A stretch of 64,000 nt of DNA, taken from Plumapathes pennacea (Eukaryota; Cnidaria; Anthozoa; Antipatharia; Myriopathidae). The notes beneath the pieces are model-generated. The model ran no database searches, was not told where the DNA came from, and saw only the letters and a list, made by a program, of their open reading frames with translations. The stretch is from the NCBI GenBank assembly GCA_964036295.1, contig OZ038464.1, positions 8,356,001-8,420,000 on the forward strand. The letters run 5' to 3'. Position numbers and translations under genes: made by a program. Numbering within the stretch: position 1 is the stretch's first letter; the number at the start of each line of letters is the position of its first letter. Of this stretch, positions 44,485 through 56,159 are shown piece after piece.

Positions 44485-45235
44485 TCACTACTTATGTGTT
44501 TTCTTTTATTAACTCAATACGTTTCTTCTATCAGGCTTTCGAGTATTCGTGCTCTGTAACAAATATAAAATTGAAAGCGAGGAATGTCACACGAGAGATG
44601 TTTACAATATCATTGCGGTTTTGTTCACAGTGTGTTCAGTCCATTTGTGACTGCAAACTCAATCCTCAGAATTATTTCGGTGTATTTTTCATTTCTGGTA
44701 TTCAATGACCATTGCGAAACAAAGGCTACATGATCGAATGAAAGAAACACTTCAACAGGCAATGTACGATACGCAGAAGAATTTTATGAGGCAACAGATG
44801 TCATGTACAGAGTAAAGCATAAAGCGTCATTGTTTTACGGCTAAAGCTCACCGTAGCTTTGGTTTCTGTTTTCGCCCTGTTATCTTCCCAAAAGTATTTC
44901 GTGTCGCCACAGAAAGTTTCGTCGGGACTAAATATTTATCGGCGACAGCGGTATCAATCAAATATTTGTTTACGGCTATTCTCAAAGCTTCCGCGGTGAA
45001 CGCGAGCCAAAATCGTTCCCGAAAATCCAGTTTATCCGTGCTTATTCCACAGAGCCAAATGGTGTTGAGTTTGAATGGGATGCAGTTATCTTTTACACAC
45101 AAGTAACGAGCAATTCACTGGCCACATCTCGAGTTGTTTAGCGAAGTCAATTACGTCATCGCCCAGCACGTGATAATATGAACCAATCACCGTGTGCTGA
45201 TTCTCGACCCACAAAAAGGAAAAAATTAAAAAAAT
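44485..45235 (+). repeat. Dispersed repeat R1, copy 3
   Basis: Begins TCACTACTTATGTGTTTTCT and runs through all landmarks to ATGAACCAATCACCGTGTGC and CCACAAAAAGG, defining the far end of the family. Confidence 0.85.
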
Positions 45236-45936
45236 TAAAAATTTGCGTTTTTAAGCTCGCTTGGGCCCCAGGCCCCCTCGAGCAAAAACATTTGAAAAGC
45301 GAAAAATACAAACGAATCGACCAGCGAGTCATTTTTGAAGCTATTTGCAATATGCAAATAGCTTCTATGTCGGCGTTTGGGCGATAGTTGAATCGCCGTT
45401 CGGCCCATCTCATTAGGTCATTAAAATGCTCTCCCTCTAGGGGGCAAAAACTACTGAGTGGGGAGGAGCATGAAGTGTTATCCATATAAAAGCCGCCGTG
45501 GTACAGGTCCTGTGAGAAAGTTTGTCTTTTATTATCTACTTAACACAAAGAATGCACAGAGAGATTTCCAGTGAAGGGTTTCCGTGCTAATGTTATAACT
45601 TTGCGACAGAATGTCAGAAGCTAAATTACCTCTCCGGGGAGGGGTTTTCTAAATATAATTGGCTCTCTCGCACGTGGAAGTCATTATTTAATGGCGGCTG
45701 TGAGCGTTGCCGATTCTTTGGTTGCATGTGGAAATCTGCTCCCCCTTCAGGCCCCGGCTGACATATCCGTAGTATCTGGCAAACAGGCGACACAGATTCA
45801 CATTTAGAGCGACATTTCTGGACACATTTGCGAATATACGCTCCGCTCACAAAAGAAGGAACACAGCTGTATGGTGTGACCATGACATATGTTTTGGCAA
45901 AGGTAAAAGCTTATTCCGAGTTTTTTTGCGTTCGCT
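45236..45936. other. Unassigned stretch with a TATA-like site
   Basis: Contains CCATATAAAAGCCG at about 45,482, which could be a plus-strand TATA box. ORFs at 45,156-45,485 and 45,626-45,883 (minus) are unrecognised. No gene assigned. Confidence 0.35.
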
Positions 45937-46425
45937 GATATGTTTGTTGACACATGATTTCATGCCATAATTGCAAATGCAGATCGACTGTGGTATGTCT
46001 GAGTTGTTTGTTTATAAAATTGTCTCGAGCGGATTCTGTCACCTACGAAAAATCGACAGGAAATTTTACTGTGAATCCTTTTCACCACCGTTCGAATAGC
46101 ACGAGAAACAGGTTTGTTCGGCTGGAGTGTGTTACGTTACGAAACTATTATAACGAGTCAAATCTGGTTTACCTCGCATGATATGTTTGTTGACACATGA
46201 TTTCATGACCAGATCGACTGTGGTTTGTCTGAGTTGTTTGTTTACAAAAATTGTCTCTAGCGGGTTTTGTCGCTAATGAAAAATCGACTGAAAAGTCGAC
46301 AGGAAATTTTACTGTGAATCTATTTCACCACCGTTCGAAGAGCACGAGAAACAGGTTTGTTTGGCTGGAGTGTGTTACGTTAATACGAAACTACTAGAAC
46401 GAGTCAAAGTCTGGCTTACCTCGCA
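45937..46425. repeat. Tandem duplication of ~245 bp
   Basis: Units 45,937-46,179 and 46,180-46,425, both starting GATATGTTTGTTGACACATG and both ending with a minus-strand donor-like GCGAGGTAARCC. About 85-90 % identical by eye with small indels. Confidence 0.9.
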
Positions 46426-46540
46426 GAAATTTACAGAACGACTTGAAATATTTTGGCAAGCTATACGTTCCTCCTTTTATGTCGATCAGCTCAAAATAAT
46501 CATATAATAAACTGTCATGTTTGTGCATTTGTGTTTGGTC
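46426..46540 (-). CDS. Possible exon, unrecognised
   Basis: Minus strand from an acceptor-like ACAG near 46,516 to a GTAAGC donor at 46,420. It reads YDYFELIDIKGGTYSLPKYF and KSFCKFLR. The composition looks coding, but there is no linked exon. The donor itself is duplicated in the adjacent tandem repeat. Confidence 0.4.
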
Positions 46541-46794
46541 ATGCATAGTACGTAGCTGGCATAGTAGAACATAGTGTAAAACCCCGATCAAACGGTGATA
46601 ATATTCGATGATAGTTCGTGCCCTGTTGTAACACGAGCTACCTATCATAGACTATCATCAACTAGCAAATAGCTTCACGTACGCATGCGGACCTATGTTT
46701 CATTTTGCTTTTAATTTTGATACTGTTCCAGAGAGTTGCGCTCGTTGGCACTTAGCGAGAGCTATTCCTAGTTATAATTTATATTTTATTTTTT
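46541..46794. other. Non-coding stretch
   Basis: Nothing recognised beyond the upstream part of the ORF 46,394-46,648 (minus). Confidence 0.4.
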
Positions 46795-47250
46795 CTGGGT
46801 TACGAACTGGTTCACATTGCTACGTGATATGTGATGACGTAAGGTGACTTCGCCAACAGCTCGAGATGTAGTCGATTGAATTGTACGTTAATGCTTGTGT
46901 ATAAATTTATCTGTATCCCATCCAAAATCAACAGCGTTTGGCTCTGTGGAACATGTCCGGATAAACTAGATTTTAGGGAACGATTTTGGTTTGCGTTCTT
47001 AAGTTCTTCGTCATAGCCGTAAACAAATGTTTGATTGTTCGATTATATTTAATGGATATTGCTACAGGATTGCAAATAACTGTCTCCGCTAATTATTTAG
47101 TCCCGACGAACTTTCTGTGGCGACACGAAATACTTCTGGGAAGATACCAGGCCGAAAACGGAACACTGAAGCCACGACGAACTTTAGCCGTAAACAATGA
47201 TGATTTATGCTTTACACTGTACATGACATCTGTTGCCTCGTACATAATGT
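46795..47250 (-). repeat. Dispersed repeat R1, copy 4 (inverted)
   Basis: Reverse complement of copy 3 from the CTGGGTTACGAACTGG end to GTACATGACATCTGTTGCCT. Confidence 0.85.
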
Positions 47251-47663
47251 AGTTGTTTTGTAAACTCTTTTCGCCGAATGTATATCCGCTTTTGTTGAAA
47301 ATATCCATTCTCACGGCTTAGACTCTGCACAACGCGTCTCTGTGAATGTATTACATTTATTATGCTGCGTGCGAGCGTGACAGTTGTCAAAATGCTTCGG
47401 CTTATGAGGGCCTAGATGGGGTTTACTGGTGTTATGGGCCTGAATTTTTTACTGTTAAGTGTTATGAAGCCACAAAAATTAATGTTAAGTGTTATGTAAA
47501 AAAATGCAGTTAAGTGTTGCAAGACTAGATATTTTAATATCTAACAAAAATAAAAATAAAACAAAAATAAAACAAGACAAAGTAAACACAAACTGTTCAG
47601 AAGTAAAAGCAATGACAAAATTTTCAGTGTGAATGCCGCTATTTTTGCAGCGTCTTCTGGGTA

Positions 47664-48400
47664 TCAAGATGGCTTGCGCACGCGGATCAGTGGCAGGGGA
47701 CTGGGGCGAATTTAAATTACTGGACTGTCAGGAACGGCCGAATTTCTCCAGCACCTTGGAAGATTGTACGATTCGTTTGGCATCTTCACAAAAGGGCTGG
47801 TCCGAGCCACATCAGTATCTCTGAGGCAAGAGCTAACATTCGCACTGTTTATAGTTATATGCAAGAAACTGTGAAAAGAGTGAAGGACACTCATAATCTT
47901 GATAACAAAGCAACTAATGGTCCCAAGGGAACTGTCTCAGGCCAAACTCAGGACCCCTTGAAAATTCTGAAGGAAGGCATGGAAGCACTAGAGAATGCTT
48001 TTAAAGGGCACCCTGAATATGATCTTGATCTCACAACTCTTCTAACCAACATGATTGGTAGAAAACCTGCATGCGGTATCACATTTTAAGAATAACACAT
48101 TTAGTCTTTTGACATATGCCCTGGACTTTGGGTCTAATGTGAAAGAATCTCTGAAACGTGCTACCAAATGGTCAGCTAAATACTTCATCCATCTGTCGTC
48201 ATACTATCCAGTACCAAAGTGCAACACGCGATCTGCTGATGTGGTGTACATGACACCCCTTCCCTCAGTGGAGATGGCCAAAGAGAGCCAACAGCTTATG
48301 GGAGACTGGGTGGAACTATTCAGGTCAGTGCGCCAACGCACCGTAAGGAGTGAAACCAAAAGGATAAGCGTGGAACCCTTCCTCCCAGTGTTTATGTGAA
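47664..48400 (+). pseudogene. Broken coding fragment, unrecognised (probably repeat-derived)
   Basis: Pieces in shifting frames: GTAEFLQHLGRLYDSFGIFT (about 47,720-47,790), KGHPEYDLDLTTLLTNMIGR (to 48,065), VKESLKRATKWSAKYFIHLS, VVYMTPLPSVEM, and QQLMGDWVELFRSVRQRTVR (to 48,345). At least two frame changes. The segments look like one ancestral protein of ~230 residues. I could not place it in a family; the decayed state and neighbouring MITE suggest a mobile or processed origin. Confidence 0.55.
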
Positions 48401-48479
48401 GGAACAGTCGCAGTACCAGTCTATTGACTTGGAGACAGAGTCATGTCAGTCATGGAACCTGTATTCGCACTGCTGATTG

Positions 48480-48622
48480 CAAAGTAAAACCAAACGCAAG
48501 ACCAAACGCAAATTACTTTGGCTTCCAATTGGCTGAACTGTTTTCTCTCAGTCTCTGTGATTGGCCTGTGTTATTACTTTGGTTTTGGTTTTCGACAGTC
48601 ATACGAAAACGGCTCTATAAGA
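48480..48622. repeat. MITE-like repeat, CAAAACCAAA family, copy 2
   Basis: From AAAGTAAAACCAAACGCAAG to GGTTTTCGACAGTCATACGA and AAAACGGCTCTATAAG. Same terminal block as 42,370-42,703. It interrupts or ends the coding remnant to its left. Confidence 0.6.
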
Positions 48623-49196
48623 AAGTCATTGCATTTAGGTGTATGTTCTTCAGAAATCTGATGTACTTAATTCGAATTTATTCCAGAAATGAAGAAACTC
48701 AAAGTTTCCTGTTTCGTAGCACAGTTTTGGAGTAAAAGCAATTTCTAAAAGTACCATTATTTTGTCATTTTGTGGAGCTTCATATTTTGACTGTTACGGC
48801 GAAAATTTTACTGTTAGCTGTGAGATGGCCTAAAATTTTACTGTTAACTGCTATGCAGACCCCCCCCTCCATCTAAGCCCTCTTTATAGGTACCGCACGC
48901 TTGTTTCACTGCATGATGCTTTAATATCAGGCAGAATAGTTCCTAAGCACGCAATGTGACAAAACGGCTTTAAGTAACGCAATCGGCGCAAAACGTTCAA
49001 ATATTATACACGTTTGTAAATTGACTTCAACCAATTCTGAAATCACGGTTACCTTCTCTATAGAGCATACATAAACATGCTCAACTTTGGTGATTGTAGC
49101 TCTTTTGTCCTTAGCTCCAGAAGCGTTTTTACCGTTTTCAGACTGTAGATCAGATGAAGGCTGATTAAGCTGCCAATTGTCATTATAAGATAAAGT
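48623..49196. other. Unassigned; possible minus-strand coding piece
   Basis: On the minus strand, 49,015-49,170 reads SENGKNASGAKDKRATITKV and EHVYVCSIEKVTVIS, which has coding-like composition but no splice partner. The rest is non-coding. Confidence 0.3.
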
Positions 49197-49292
49197 GATA
49201 GTACGTAGATTGGCGAATAATACGTGAATAGTACGTAGATAAGTGGATAGTATGTACGAAGTGAATAATACGTGAATAGTACGTAGATTGGT
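49197..49292. repeat. Minisatellite, AATAGTACGTAGAT-type
   Basis: Repeats of GAATAATACGTGAATAGTAC and AGTACGTAGATTGG in about four imperfect units. Encodes a spurious Tyr-rich ORF on the minus strand. Confidence 0.85.
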
Positions 49293-49370
49293 GAACGCTG
49301 ACGATTCCACGTCATTTTTACGCGCACGCGTCAATTTAATCTCAACTTGCGTCAAACTCGGTTCCTTTTC

Positions 49371-49396
49371 TTTCTGTTTTTTTTTTTTTTTTTTTG
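49371..49396. repeat. Poly-T tract
   Basis: A run of about 20 T with one interruption; the ORF through it is a shadow. Confidence 0.8.
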
Positions 49397-49580
49397 CAAA
49401 GTTATCATTTGCCTTACCATATCCGCGGCGCCGTGCTTCTCCACACTTCTCTCGTGTTCGTTCAACTTCCTGCGTGCTTCTATAACCGACGCGTGCTCTA
49501 TTCCTTTGCTACGTCATTTATATATTTTCTTCTTTTAAAATGGTTAGGGAAATTTGTGCAAAGGAAGACTCATATACTTT

Positions 49581-50297
49581 TTATAGTTTCAAACCAGTAG
49601 AAGAAGATAAATCCATGATGTTGGCATGCTGACTAAATATAGCTGATTGTCCTGAAGTGTTACCCAAATTGTTTCTGGTGCTAACAATCCCAGTCACCTG
49701 CAAATTGTGTTCCATCTTCGAGGTTTTGCTTGGTTCTTTGATAACAGTATTCACTTCACTTGAATCACTTTGAGCAACATTGGTTTTGAAAAGTAACTCT
49801 TCATCTGGGATTGCATCAAAACCATCCCTCCACATATCCATTGGTTCGGCTACTTGTTTTCCGTCTTTCTCAGATTCATCCAATTGATCAAAATCAAAGC
49901 TCTCATCAAATTCCCAGTACTCAATCTCATCTGAAGCATTTGGGTCATTTCTTGAACCATGTCTGACAGCAGTTTTACTATTACCAGTGGTAGAAACTTG
50001 TCTGTTTTCTTGCACATAGCCAGTGCGTCCCTCTTGGGATGGCTGTATACAGGCAACTTGCACATTGCTAGGTTGATAACCAGCTGAATTAAAACTCCTA
50101 ATACTCTGTTGTCTTTGCTTGTGCTATTGGCTTTGATTCGAAGAGCCTGTACCAGCCCTGTTGCTTCCAATGTTGTTTGTTGTGTTGCTGCTTCTCTGCG
50201 TAGATGGCACATTTGTAGGAGCGGCATTTGCTGTCTGATTTCTATTCGTCCAGGCTTTAAATTCACTGGGCCACCATCTTCTGGAATATCTAGTCCT
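49581..50297 (-). CDS. Uncharacterised exon(s), acidic and disordered; possible RMI1 3' exon
   Basis: The minus strand has an open frame reading RRWWPSEFKAWTNRNQTANA near its start, one in-frame TAG at about 50,128, then QSIRSFNSAGYQPSNVQ, an acidic block DEIEYWEFDESFDFDQLDES, AIPDEELLF and a stop at 49,581. It is Ser/Asn/Gln-rich and likely disordered. It is on the same strand and downstream of the RMI1-like exons, and an acidic, disordered middle is expected there, but no sequence motif proves the link. Confidence 0.4.
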
Positions 50298-51080
50298 CTA
50301 TAACTAGAAGTCACTAACAGTGAATGAATGCTGCCGACAGGTCTGATGCAAGAAATTTACCGACTCCAGTCAACGATTTGAGAAATTATGACTTACTAGC
50401 TGGACATCCGGAAAATCCGGGTAAAGCTAGAACGATTTACACCATGAATGCAATCAGTGGGTTAACTTCTTTGACTGCAACTATGTTTGTTCTGCCCCGG
50501 TAACAGAGGCTTTTCTCCCTCTCACACACATGTGACTGTACTGACAAGACTTCTAAACACAAACCAAGAGAACTATTATTTAGCATAAATTTATTCAAAA
50601 ACGGTTTCGGAAAGCGAAGACAGTTCAATCCCGTTTTTTTTTTTTGTTTTTTTTTGTTTTTGTTTTTGTTTTTTATTATTATTATTCTTTTTATGCAGTT
50701 TACAGTGTGAACATTTAAACACAGATTACAGTGTCACCTTCACACCTTGGAACTGCACCATGGCTTGTTTTCAACAGATACAGTAGTCCTTGGGGCCCGG
50801 CTCAATGACATATTTCAGTCTGGATTTTTCTGTTACTTCGTGTTCGACCGTTATGACACCTGACGGTGTAAATCCTATCCAAGAAAGTATTCGAAGACGT
50901 TTTGACTCCTTGATGATATTTTCTTGACGGGCATGCCGACTGGCATTTCGAGGGGAGTATTAGGCTTTTTGCCCGTTAATTGCATCACTAAGCCGCGGTG
51001 TTGCAGAATAGACACATGTATATAACTGCTATATATTGTGTATACATATACAACACTGTCTAAACTCAGAATGCCATACC
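50298..51080. other. Non-coding, with T-rich simple sequence
   Basis: 50,631-50,690 is a T-rich (TTTTTG)n and (TTA)n tract. No gene supported. Confidence 0.5.
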
Positions 51081-51084
51081 ACAA

Positions 51085-51420
51085 TATCCACTATATACGT
51101 TTAAAATCAAAAGTGTCTAGCAAACATCTCGCGAGTGCATACACCCTGTAGATGTCTACTATATGAAAGTCAAAGAAGTGTATAGAGCGAAGTATCCAAT
51201 GTCTATTCGGTCTAAAGTGTCTATAGTGTATACAAATACACTTATAGATGTCTACTATACGTCTAAAGTAAAAAGTGTATAAAGCAAGAATCTAGCAAAG
51301 TAACAATGTCTATTGTGTCTAAAGTGTATACATATACACTACAGATGTCTACTTATACGTCTAAAGTCAAAAGTGTATACAGCAAGAATCTGGCAAAATG
51401 TCGGATGTCTATTTCATGGT
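51085..51420. repeat. ~97-bp tandem repeat, about 3.5 units
   Basis: Units start GATGTCTACT at 51,151, 51,247 and 51,344, each with CTAAAGT-AAAAGTGTATA and GTCTAAAGTGTATACA motifs; a partial diverged unit precedes them. Period 96-97 bases. Confidence 0.85.
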
Positions 51421-51430
51421 CGGTGCTATA

Positions 51431-52050
51431 GCTGTGGGAAACATTCTTTCCAAGTTATAAAACAATTGGGAACAGGCGGCTTTACTATGATCCAACAGAC
51501 GAGTGCACCCGCTTTTTCAGCGTAACGTCAAAAACAGTGTTCGATAAGCAGCTCTTGAAAGACTTTACAAACAATATTTGGGTAAGTGGTCCCACATTTC
51601 AGTCGCGTGATAAGGTTTATAGCCTCAACTTTGCAAACAGAGGCTATCGGAACTAGAAGAATTTGCCCAAACAAAAGAAGATGGATGGCGCCTCAATGAA
51701 AATCGAGTAAGCGATGCTTGGTTTCTGTGGAAAATTGTAAACTATTACCAAAAAAAGTGGTATATTGAAGACAACTGAGATTGACTTTCAGTACACGAAA
51801 AGTAGCAAAGCACATTAACACCAAACTTCTGTGTAAGGCGTTATGGGAAAACATTTACATCTCTTCAAATAAATGGGTACAGCACCAGTGCAAGACACCA
51901 GGATGTGCGGAAGGTTATGTAACAATCGATGGGAACGAGTATCTCAAAAGGGCAAAGTGTGCTTTGCCAAAAGAAAAAGTAAAGTTGCGGCGCGACCTTC
52001 CAGAAGTGTTGTCCTAACTCGCCAGTAACCGGAGGCTAGGATCAAAAGCC
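51431..52050 (+). pseudogene. Transposon protein fragment with cysteine cluster (KDZ-associated type?)
   Basis: An exon ending at 51,581 (donor GTAAGT) encodes GNRRLYYDPTDECTRFF and FDKQLLKDFTNN. The next starts at 51,641 after a CAAACAG acceptor: [19 protein letters not shown]. Further on, [30 protein letters not shown] and, after another frame change, SPVTGG. The Cys/His pattern and Thr-Ile-Asp-Gly-Asn-Glu motif match cysteine-cluster regions of KDZ-type transposon proteins in cnidarians as I recall them. Two or more frame breaks; inactive. Confidence 0.5.
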
Positions 52051-52069
52051 CTCAAAATTCTGTTTCCCA

Positions 52070-53150
52070 TCTTAATAATGGGTACGAGTAACAGCGCTCC
52101 GGTCCGCCATCTTTCCTAATATGAGCTTACCGAAACAGAAGCGTTTTGAAAGCTAGCCACTCTTTTGGCAGTGTTTTCAAATCGATGCATTTCATCATCA
52201 AAATTTTACCGTTTTAGTGTAGACAGGAGGAAGGGATGATTTGTATTCCTGCTGCATGGTTTAAAGGTTTCACTCCTGCCCCTAATATCCCATACATGTT
52301 TTTTTTTTTTTACTCGACAAGAAAACGTGAAACATTGGCATGCAATATATCAAAATGCCAACGATTTGCAACAAACGGTTTGTTGCAAATCAGCAAACTA
52401 ATTCTCGGTGTTGGTTGCCATGGATACTGGGGGAACCTAGTGTCCAATTAGTGACATCATATATTTTGACTTGATGTCCCTCAATATTTTACCCGATCAG
52501 ATCGAAACCAACGGCATATGAAAGAGCCGATGGGGGTCTACAAAAGCGTGTCTCAGAATTTTAAAATTTAGCTTCAAAAAATCTTTTAGGAACTTTTAAT
52601 GTAAACTGTGAAAATTTCCCACATTGTTAAAATTGAAAACATTATATAAACGTTTTGAAGCAAAACTTAAATAATCTGAGACACTCTTTCCTAGACCCCA
52701 ATGGGCCCTATCATATTCCATTGGTTTCGTTCCAATTGGTTAAATAGTAAAGGATATTAAGTCAAAAATATGATGTGACGCCAATAATCGCACAATAATG
52801 TTTTCCATATGTTTTCCATATTTCATTTCCAATGACAAAAGTTATTGGAAGCAGCTAGACAATTTAATAACAAATAGTTTGATATATGAAATGTCTACGT
52901 TTAGTAAATTGACGCAATTTAAATAGAAATAGAAATCTGCTGGAAAGTGGTAATTTGGGGGGAGGGAGGGGGGGAGGGGGGGTGATACCTTAAAACTCTT
53001 TCCTCTGTATGCAATTTTAGGATCGAATGTACATTTGTAACCCAGAAGGTATAGTCATGCATACAGACATTACTTTGCCAAGAGGTTGACAGAAAAAGAT
53101 CCAGATCAGCATACCGAGCTTTGAACAAGTGATCCAAATAATTATTGATT
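52070..53150. other. Non-coding intronic stretch with G-rich tract
   Basis: No exons supported. Contains a guanine run at 52,956-52,982 listed separately. Confidence 0.5.
52956..52982 (+). repeat. G-run, G-quadruplex candidate
   Basis: Four or more runs of at least three G separated by single A (GGGGGG-A-GGG-A-GGGGGGG-A-GGGGGGG). On the template-opposite strand of the RMI1-like gene intron. Confidence 0.8.
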
Positions 53151-53188
53151 GCATTTGCATGACATGAAAGAGTCTAAGGTCAGATTAC

Positions 53189-54476
53189 TATTATCTTTAT
53201 GCCAGGGTTCATTGTGTCTTGTACAACTGGGATTAACTGGTATTCCATTCCCTCAATACACTGTGTTCCATCTGTTAACTACAGAATCAAAATCCTGGAA
53301 GGCCTTGATTTCCATTGTTGCTACGTATCAATAAAGGGACACAATTACCGGCTATTGTAGGTTTATACCAAAGCTCAGAAATAATGACTATAAAGTAATG
53401 TTTTCTGCTGGCTAAGAAATATTTCTGTTCCAGTGGGCCATCTTATAACTATAAAAAATAATGGTTGTGCTGTCTTTCTCCTTTCACAGAAGTTTTCAAA
53501 AAGGTCAAATTACATGTACGTCTCTTCATCACATCAATGACACAATACTAAAGTAAAGTACATAATTTTATACTTATATTCTTTGCTCAGTGTTGGTTGT
53601 CTTGCTTACCACTGTATTAATTTTGTCGTTTGACATTAGATTTTCTGGGTCTTCTTGTCCCCTCAGTTTTACCAATTGTGAATATGCAGATTGCCCAACA
53701 TTCATAAAAGAATTAACCTGCAAAACAATAAGAAAACAACAGACAACTTTTGGTCATAATGCGATTATGTACACTAGAAACCAAACCAAGCTCAGTAGAG
53801 AGATTAACTTGATAAGAACTTGTGTTAAAAGGTGTTACATATATTCGCTTTGATTGTAAAAGTGGCTTAATATTGGCAGCAAAAGTCAAACCCTGGATGG
53901 ATGCTAATAAGTCTGAGATTCCACTAGACTCGTCCATCAGCTAGTACAGAGTACTGGTAAGAAATCTTTTTTCCAGTATGGAGCGACCTGAAACCAGTAC
54001 AACAAATATGTGAAGCAAAATAATTATTTCTTCCACTGCAGTGGAACTGGACACCAGATAGTCTATCTCATCCAGTTTTTGACTGTTTCGGTGCATTTCT
54101 TTGCTAAAATGAGTAGAATATCCAGTGTAGGCTCCCTCTGGACAGGAGGGCCTTCACAAAAAAAGATTGTACTTCATATTTTACCAGTACGAAATACCGG
54201 CAGCCTCGATTTTCCGGTAAAGTGAAATTTTACCAGCATATGCTGGTCTAGCAGAATCTCTGTAAGTACATTTATTTTAGTAAGCAACTATGACACAATT
54301 GATGTCTTTGCCTCACATATAAGTGCTAAATAGGCTCCAAGAACATCCTCATACCCTCCCTCCAAAAATTATTGTATGGCATACCTGCAAGCAGAATTTT
54401 CCCTCCAGTGTGACGTTTTCCTCATTTGGGATATTATTAGGAAGGCTATCTCTTGCAGATCTGCTAGCATGTAACA
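53189..54476 (-). pseudogene. RMI1: RMI1-like gene (RecQ-mediated genome instability protein 1), three exons, disrupted
   Basis: Three minus-strand exons with GT-AG borders and matching phases: 54,385-54,476 (MLADLQEIA, then after a frame change EENVTLEGKFCLQ), 53,610-53,717 (VNSFMNVGQSAYSQLVKLRG) and 53,189-53,320 (QQWKSRPSRILIL, stop, LTDGTQCIEGMEYQLIPVVQ). These match the N-terminal and OB-fold region of animal RMI1, whose known signatures include the PAYSQ-KLRG and QLTDG...GMEYQ.IP motifs. RMI1 works with BLM helicase and topoisomerase III alpha to dissolve double Holliday junctions. Here the Gln before LTDG is replaced by TAG (53,279-53,281 on the plus strand as CTA) and the first exon has a frame change near 54,445. 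Either a pseudogene or assembly errors. N-terminal exons were not found. Confidence 0.75.
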
Positions 54477-54532
54477 CTGACCAAAGACAAACTCACCTAA
54501 CAGTTGTGAGGACAAGAGCCGACCCTAAAGAA

Positions 54533-54592
54533 GAACAAGACGAAAGAACAAGAACAAAAACAAAGAACGAAAGAACAAGAACAAAGATTTGA
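54533..54592 (+). repeat. AAGAACAAGAAC simple repeat
   Basis: Degenerate repeats of GAACAAGAACAAA and AAAGAACGAAAGAAC. Confidence 0.8.
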
Positions 54593-54599
54593 GAAATAC

Positions 54600-55150
54600 A
54601 ATCCCATGCCTCTCCGAGAAATTTTTCGAGGGGTATTTGACCCCTCAAAATACCAGGTTCACACTTATAATAATTTAAATATTGCTAAGCTGAAAGGGTG
54701 GGGTATCACTGAAACAAGTTCAAAGTTGTCTGTACTCCAGGTTTAGAAAAAGGTCCTTCACATACTATACAAGTGTATTTGATAAGATTTTAAAAATATA
54801 TTTCCATGCTTGTCCAAGAGCTATTTTGAGGTGTATTTGACCACTGAATACCAGGTACGCACTCAACTATTGCTCAAGCTCAAAGACTCGAATAATAATG
54901 TATTGAAACAAGTTCAAAGTATTCCATTTTTGTTCAGAAAGACATCCTTCACATAGTATAGAAGTGTATTGAATACATGGAGGGATCGATATTCTGTGAA
55001 CACTGTTTAGGTGTAACAGTGTAGATATATAGTTGCAGAAATTATTTTTTTTTGGGATTCATAATAATTGCAAGGTCAATGGCATGGAATGCAAAACAAG
55101 GATTTGAAAAAATATAACCCCATCCTTGTCCAACTTCTATTTTGAGGGTA
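54600..55150. other. Non-coding stretch with a dispersed motif
   Basis: The phrase TTTGAGG-GTATTTGACC recurs at about 54,630, 54,820 and 55,140, marking an ancient local repeat. No gene. Confidence 0.5.
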
Positions 55151-55151
55151 T

Positions 55152-56145
55152 TTAACCCTTTGACGGCCAAATTGTTTCCCAGAAAAAGAAAACAATTCAG
55201 ACTGAGCTGACATTTAATCAAATATTTCTTTCCAAGTGAATTATACCTGGGCAAAAGTATACATTTTTGGAAAGCTTACAACCTAAAGAGTACATCTAAT
55301 AATGTTTGCAACTCATTATCAGTACTGACAACATGATTATGGTGAGCAAGTCTGAGTAAATTACTTCACCAACGGCAAAAATATTATAATCTTGGCTTTC
55401 ATGGCAGCTCTTAAAACACCAGACAACAAGCAAATTCAAACTAACACCTCTGAAAATATCCACAAACATACAGGGAACAAAATATAAAACAGTTGTGAAG
55501 AAAATGTAAACTGTGTCTCGATGAAACTAAAATAATCACAAGTTGAGTTGGCAGCCATCTTGAATGCTTCTATCGGCTGGTTCATATTCTTGATCATTAT
55601 CACTTTCAACCGAAGCCTACAGGGTAATTGCGACCTCATGATAAATCAAAACACAAGTTAGGCGATAATCTGTTTCGAGTTTGCAATCACAAATACGATT
55701 TCTCGACAAATATAGAACCAAACCTATCGGATTTACTTCGTTGTCCGTCATCAGAAGGTTCTCTTTTGTGTAGCGGGATATTTTGCCGTGTTCTAGCAGT
55801 GTAAACAGCCGTCTGTCCTTCGTCTGTCACATCGGCAATAAATGCTTCGTCGCAATCAGTAAATTTTGCCATCGGAATCGCCTAAGACTAGCCCCACAAC
55901 TTCCATCTGCAGTGCATCTCGCATCCGCCATGTTTTTTTAAAGTCCAAATACACACAGAGAGTCCGAAAATCGCGAAAAAATCGACCAAGAACTCGACTT
56001 GCTTCGATGCATGAACACGCGTCCGATTGCATGACAACAATCCCAGGGGGCATTGCACGCATGAACAGTTACGTAGCAACGAAATAACACAATATTTTGT
56101 TGGTCACGCTTCTTGGGGTCGTATACGACCCCATTGGCCGTTTAA
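55152..56145 (-). mobile_element. piggyBac-like remnant candidate
   Basis: TTAA at 55,152-55,155 and 56,142-56,145 border inverted ACGGCCAA motifs (CCCTTTGACGGCCAA inside the left TTAA, TTGGCCGT inside the right). On the minus strand an ORF starts at 55,872: MAKFTDCDEAFIADVTDEGQ, acidic like piggyBac transposase N-termini, ending at a donor-like AG/GT. The second piece is ESDNDQEYEPAD near 55,600. The catalytic domain is absent. An 18-bp palindrome GGGGTCGTATACGACCCC lies at 56,115-56,132. The inverted ends are imperfect, so the assignment is tentative. Confidence 0.4.
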
Positions 56146-56159
56146 GGCGCTCTGTATAC

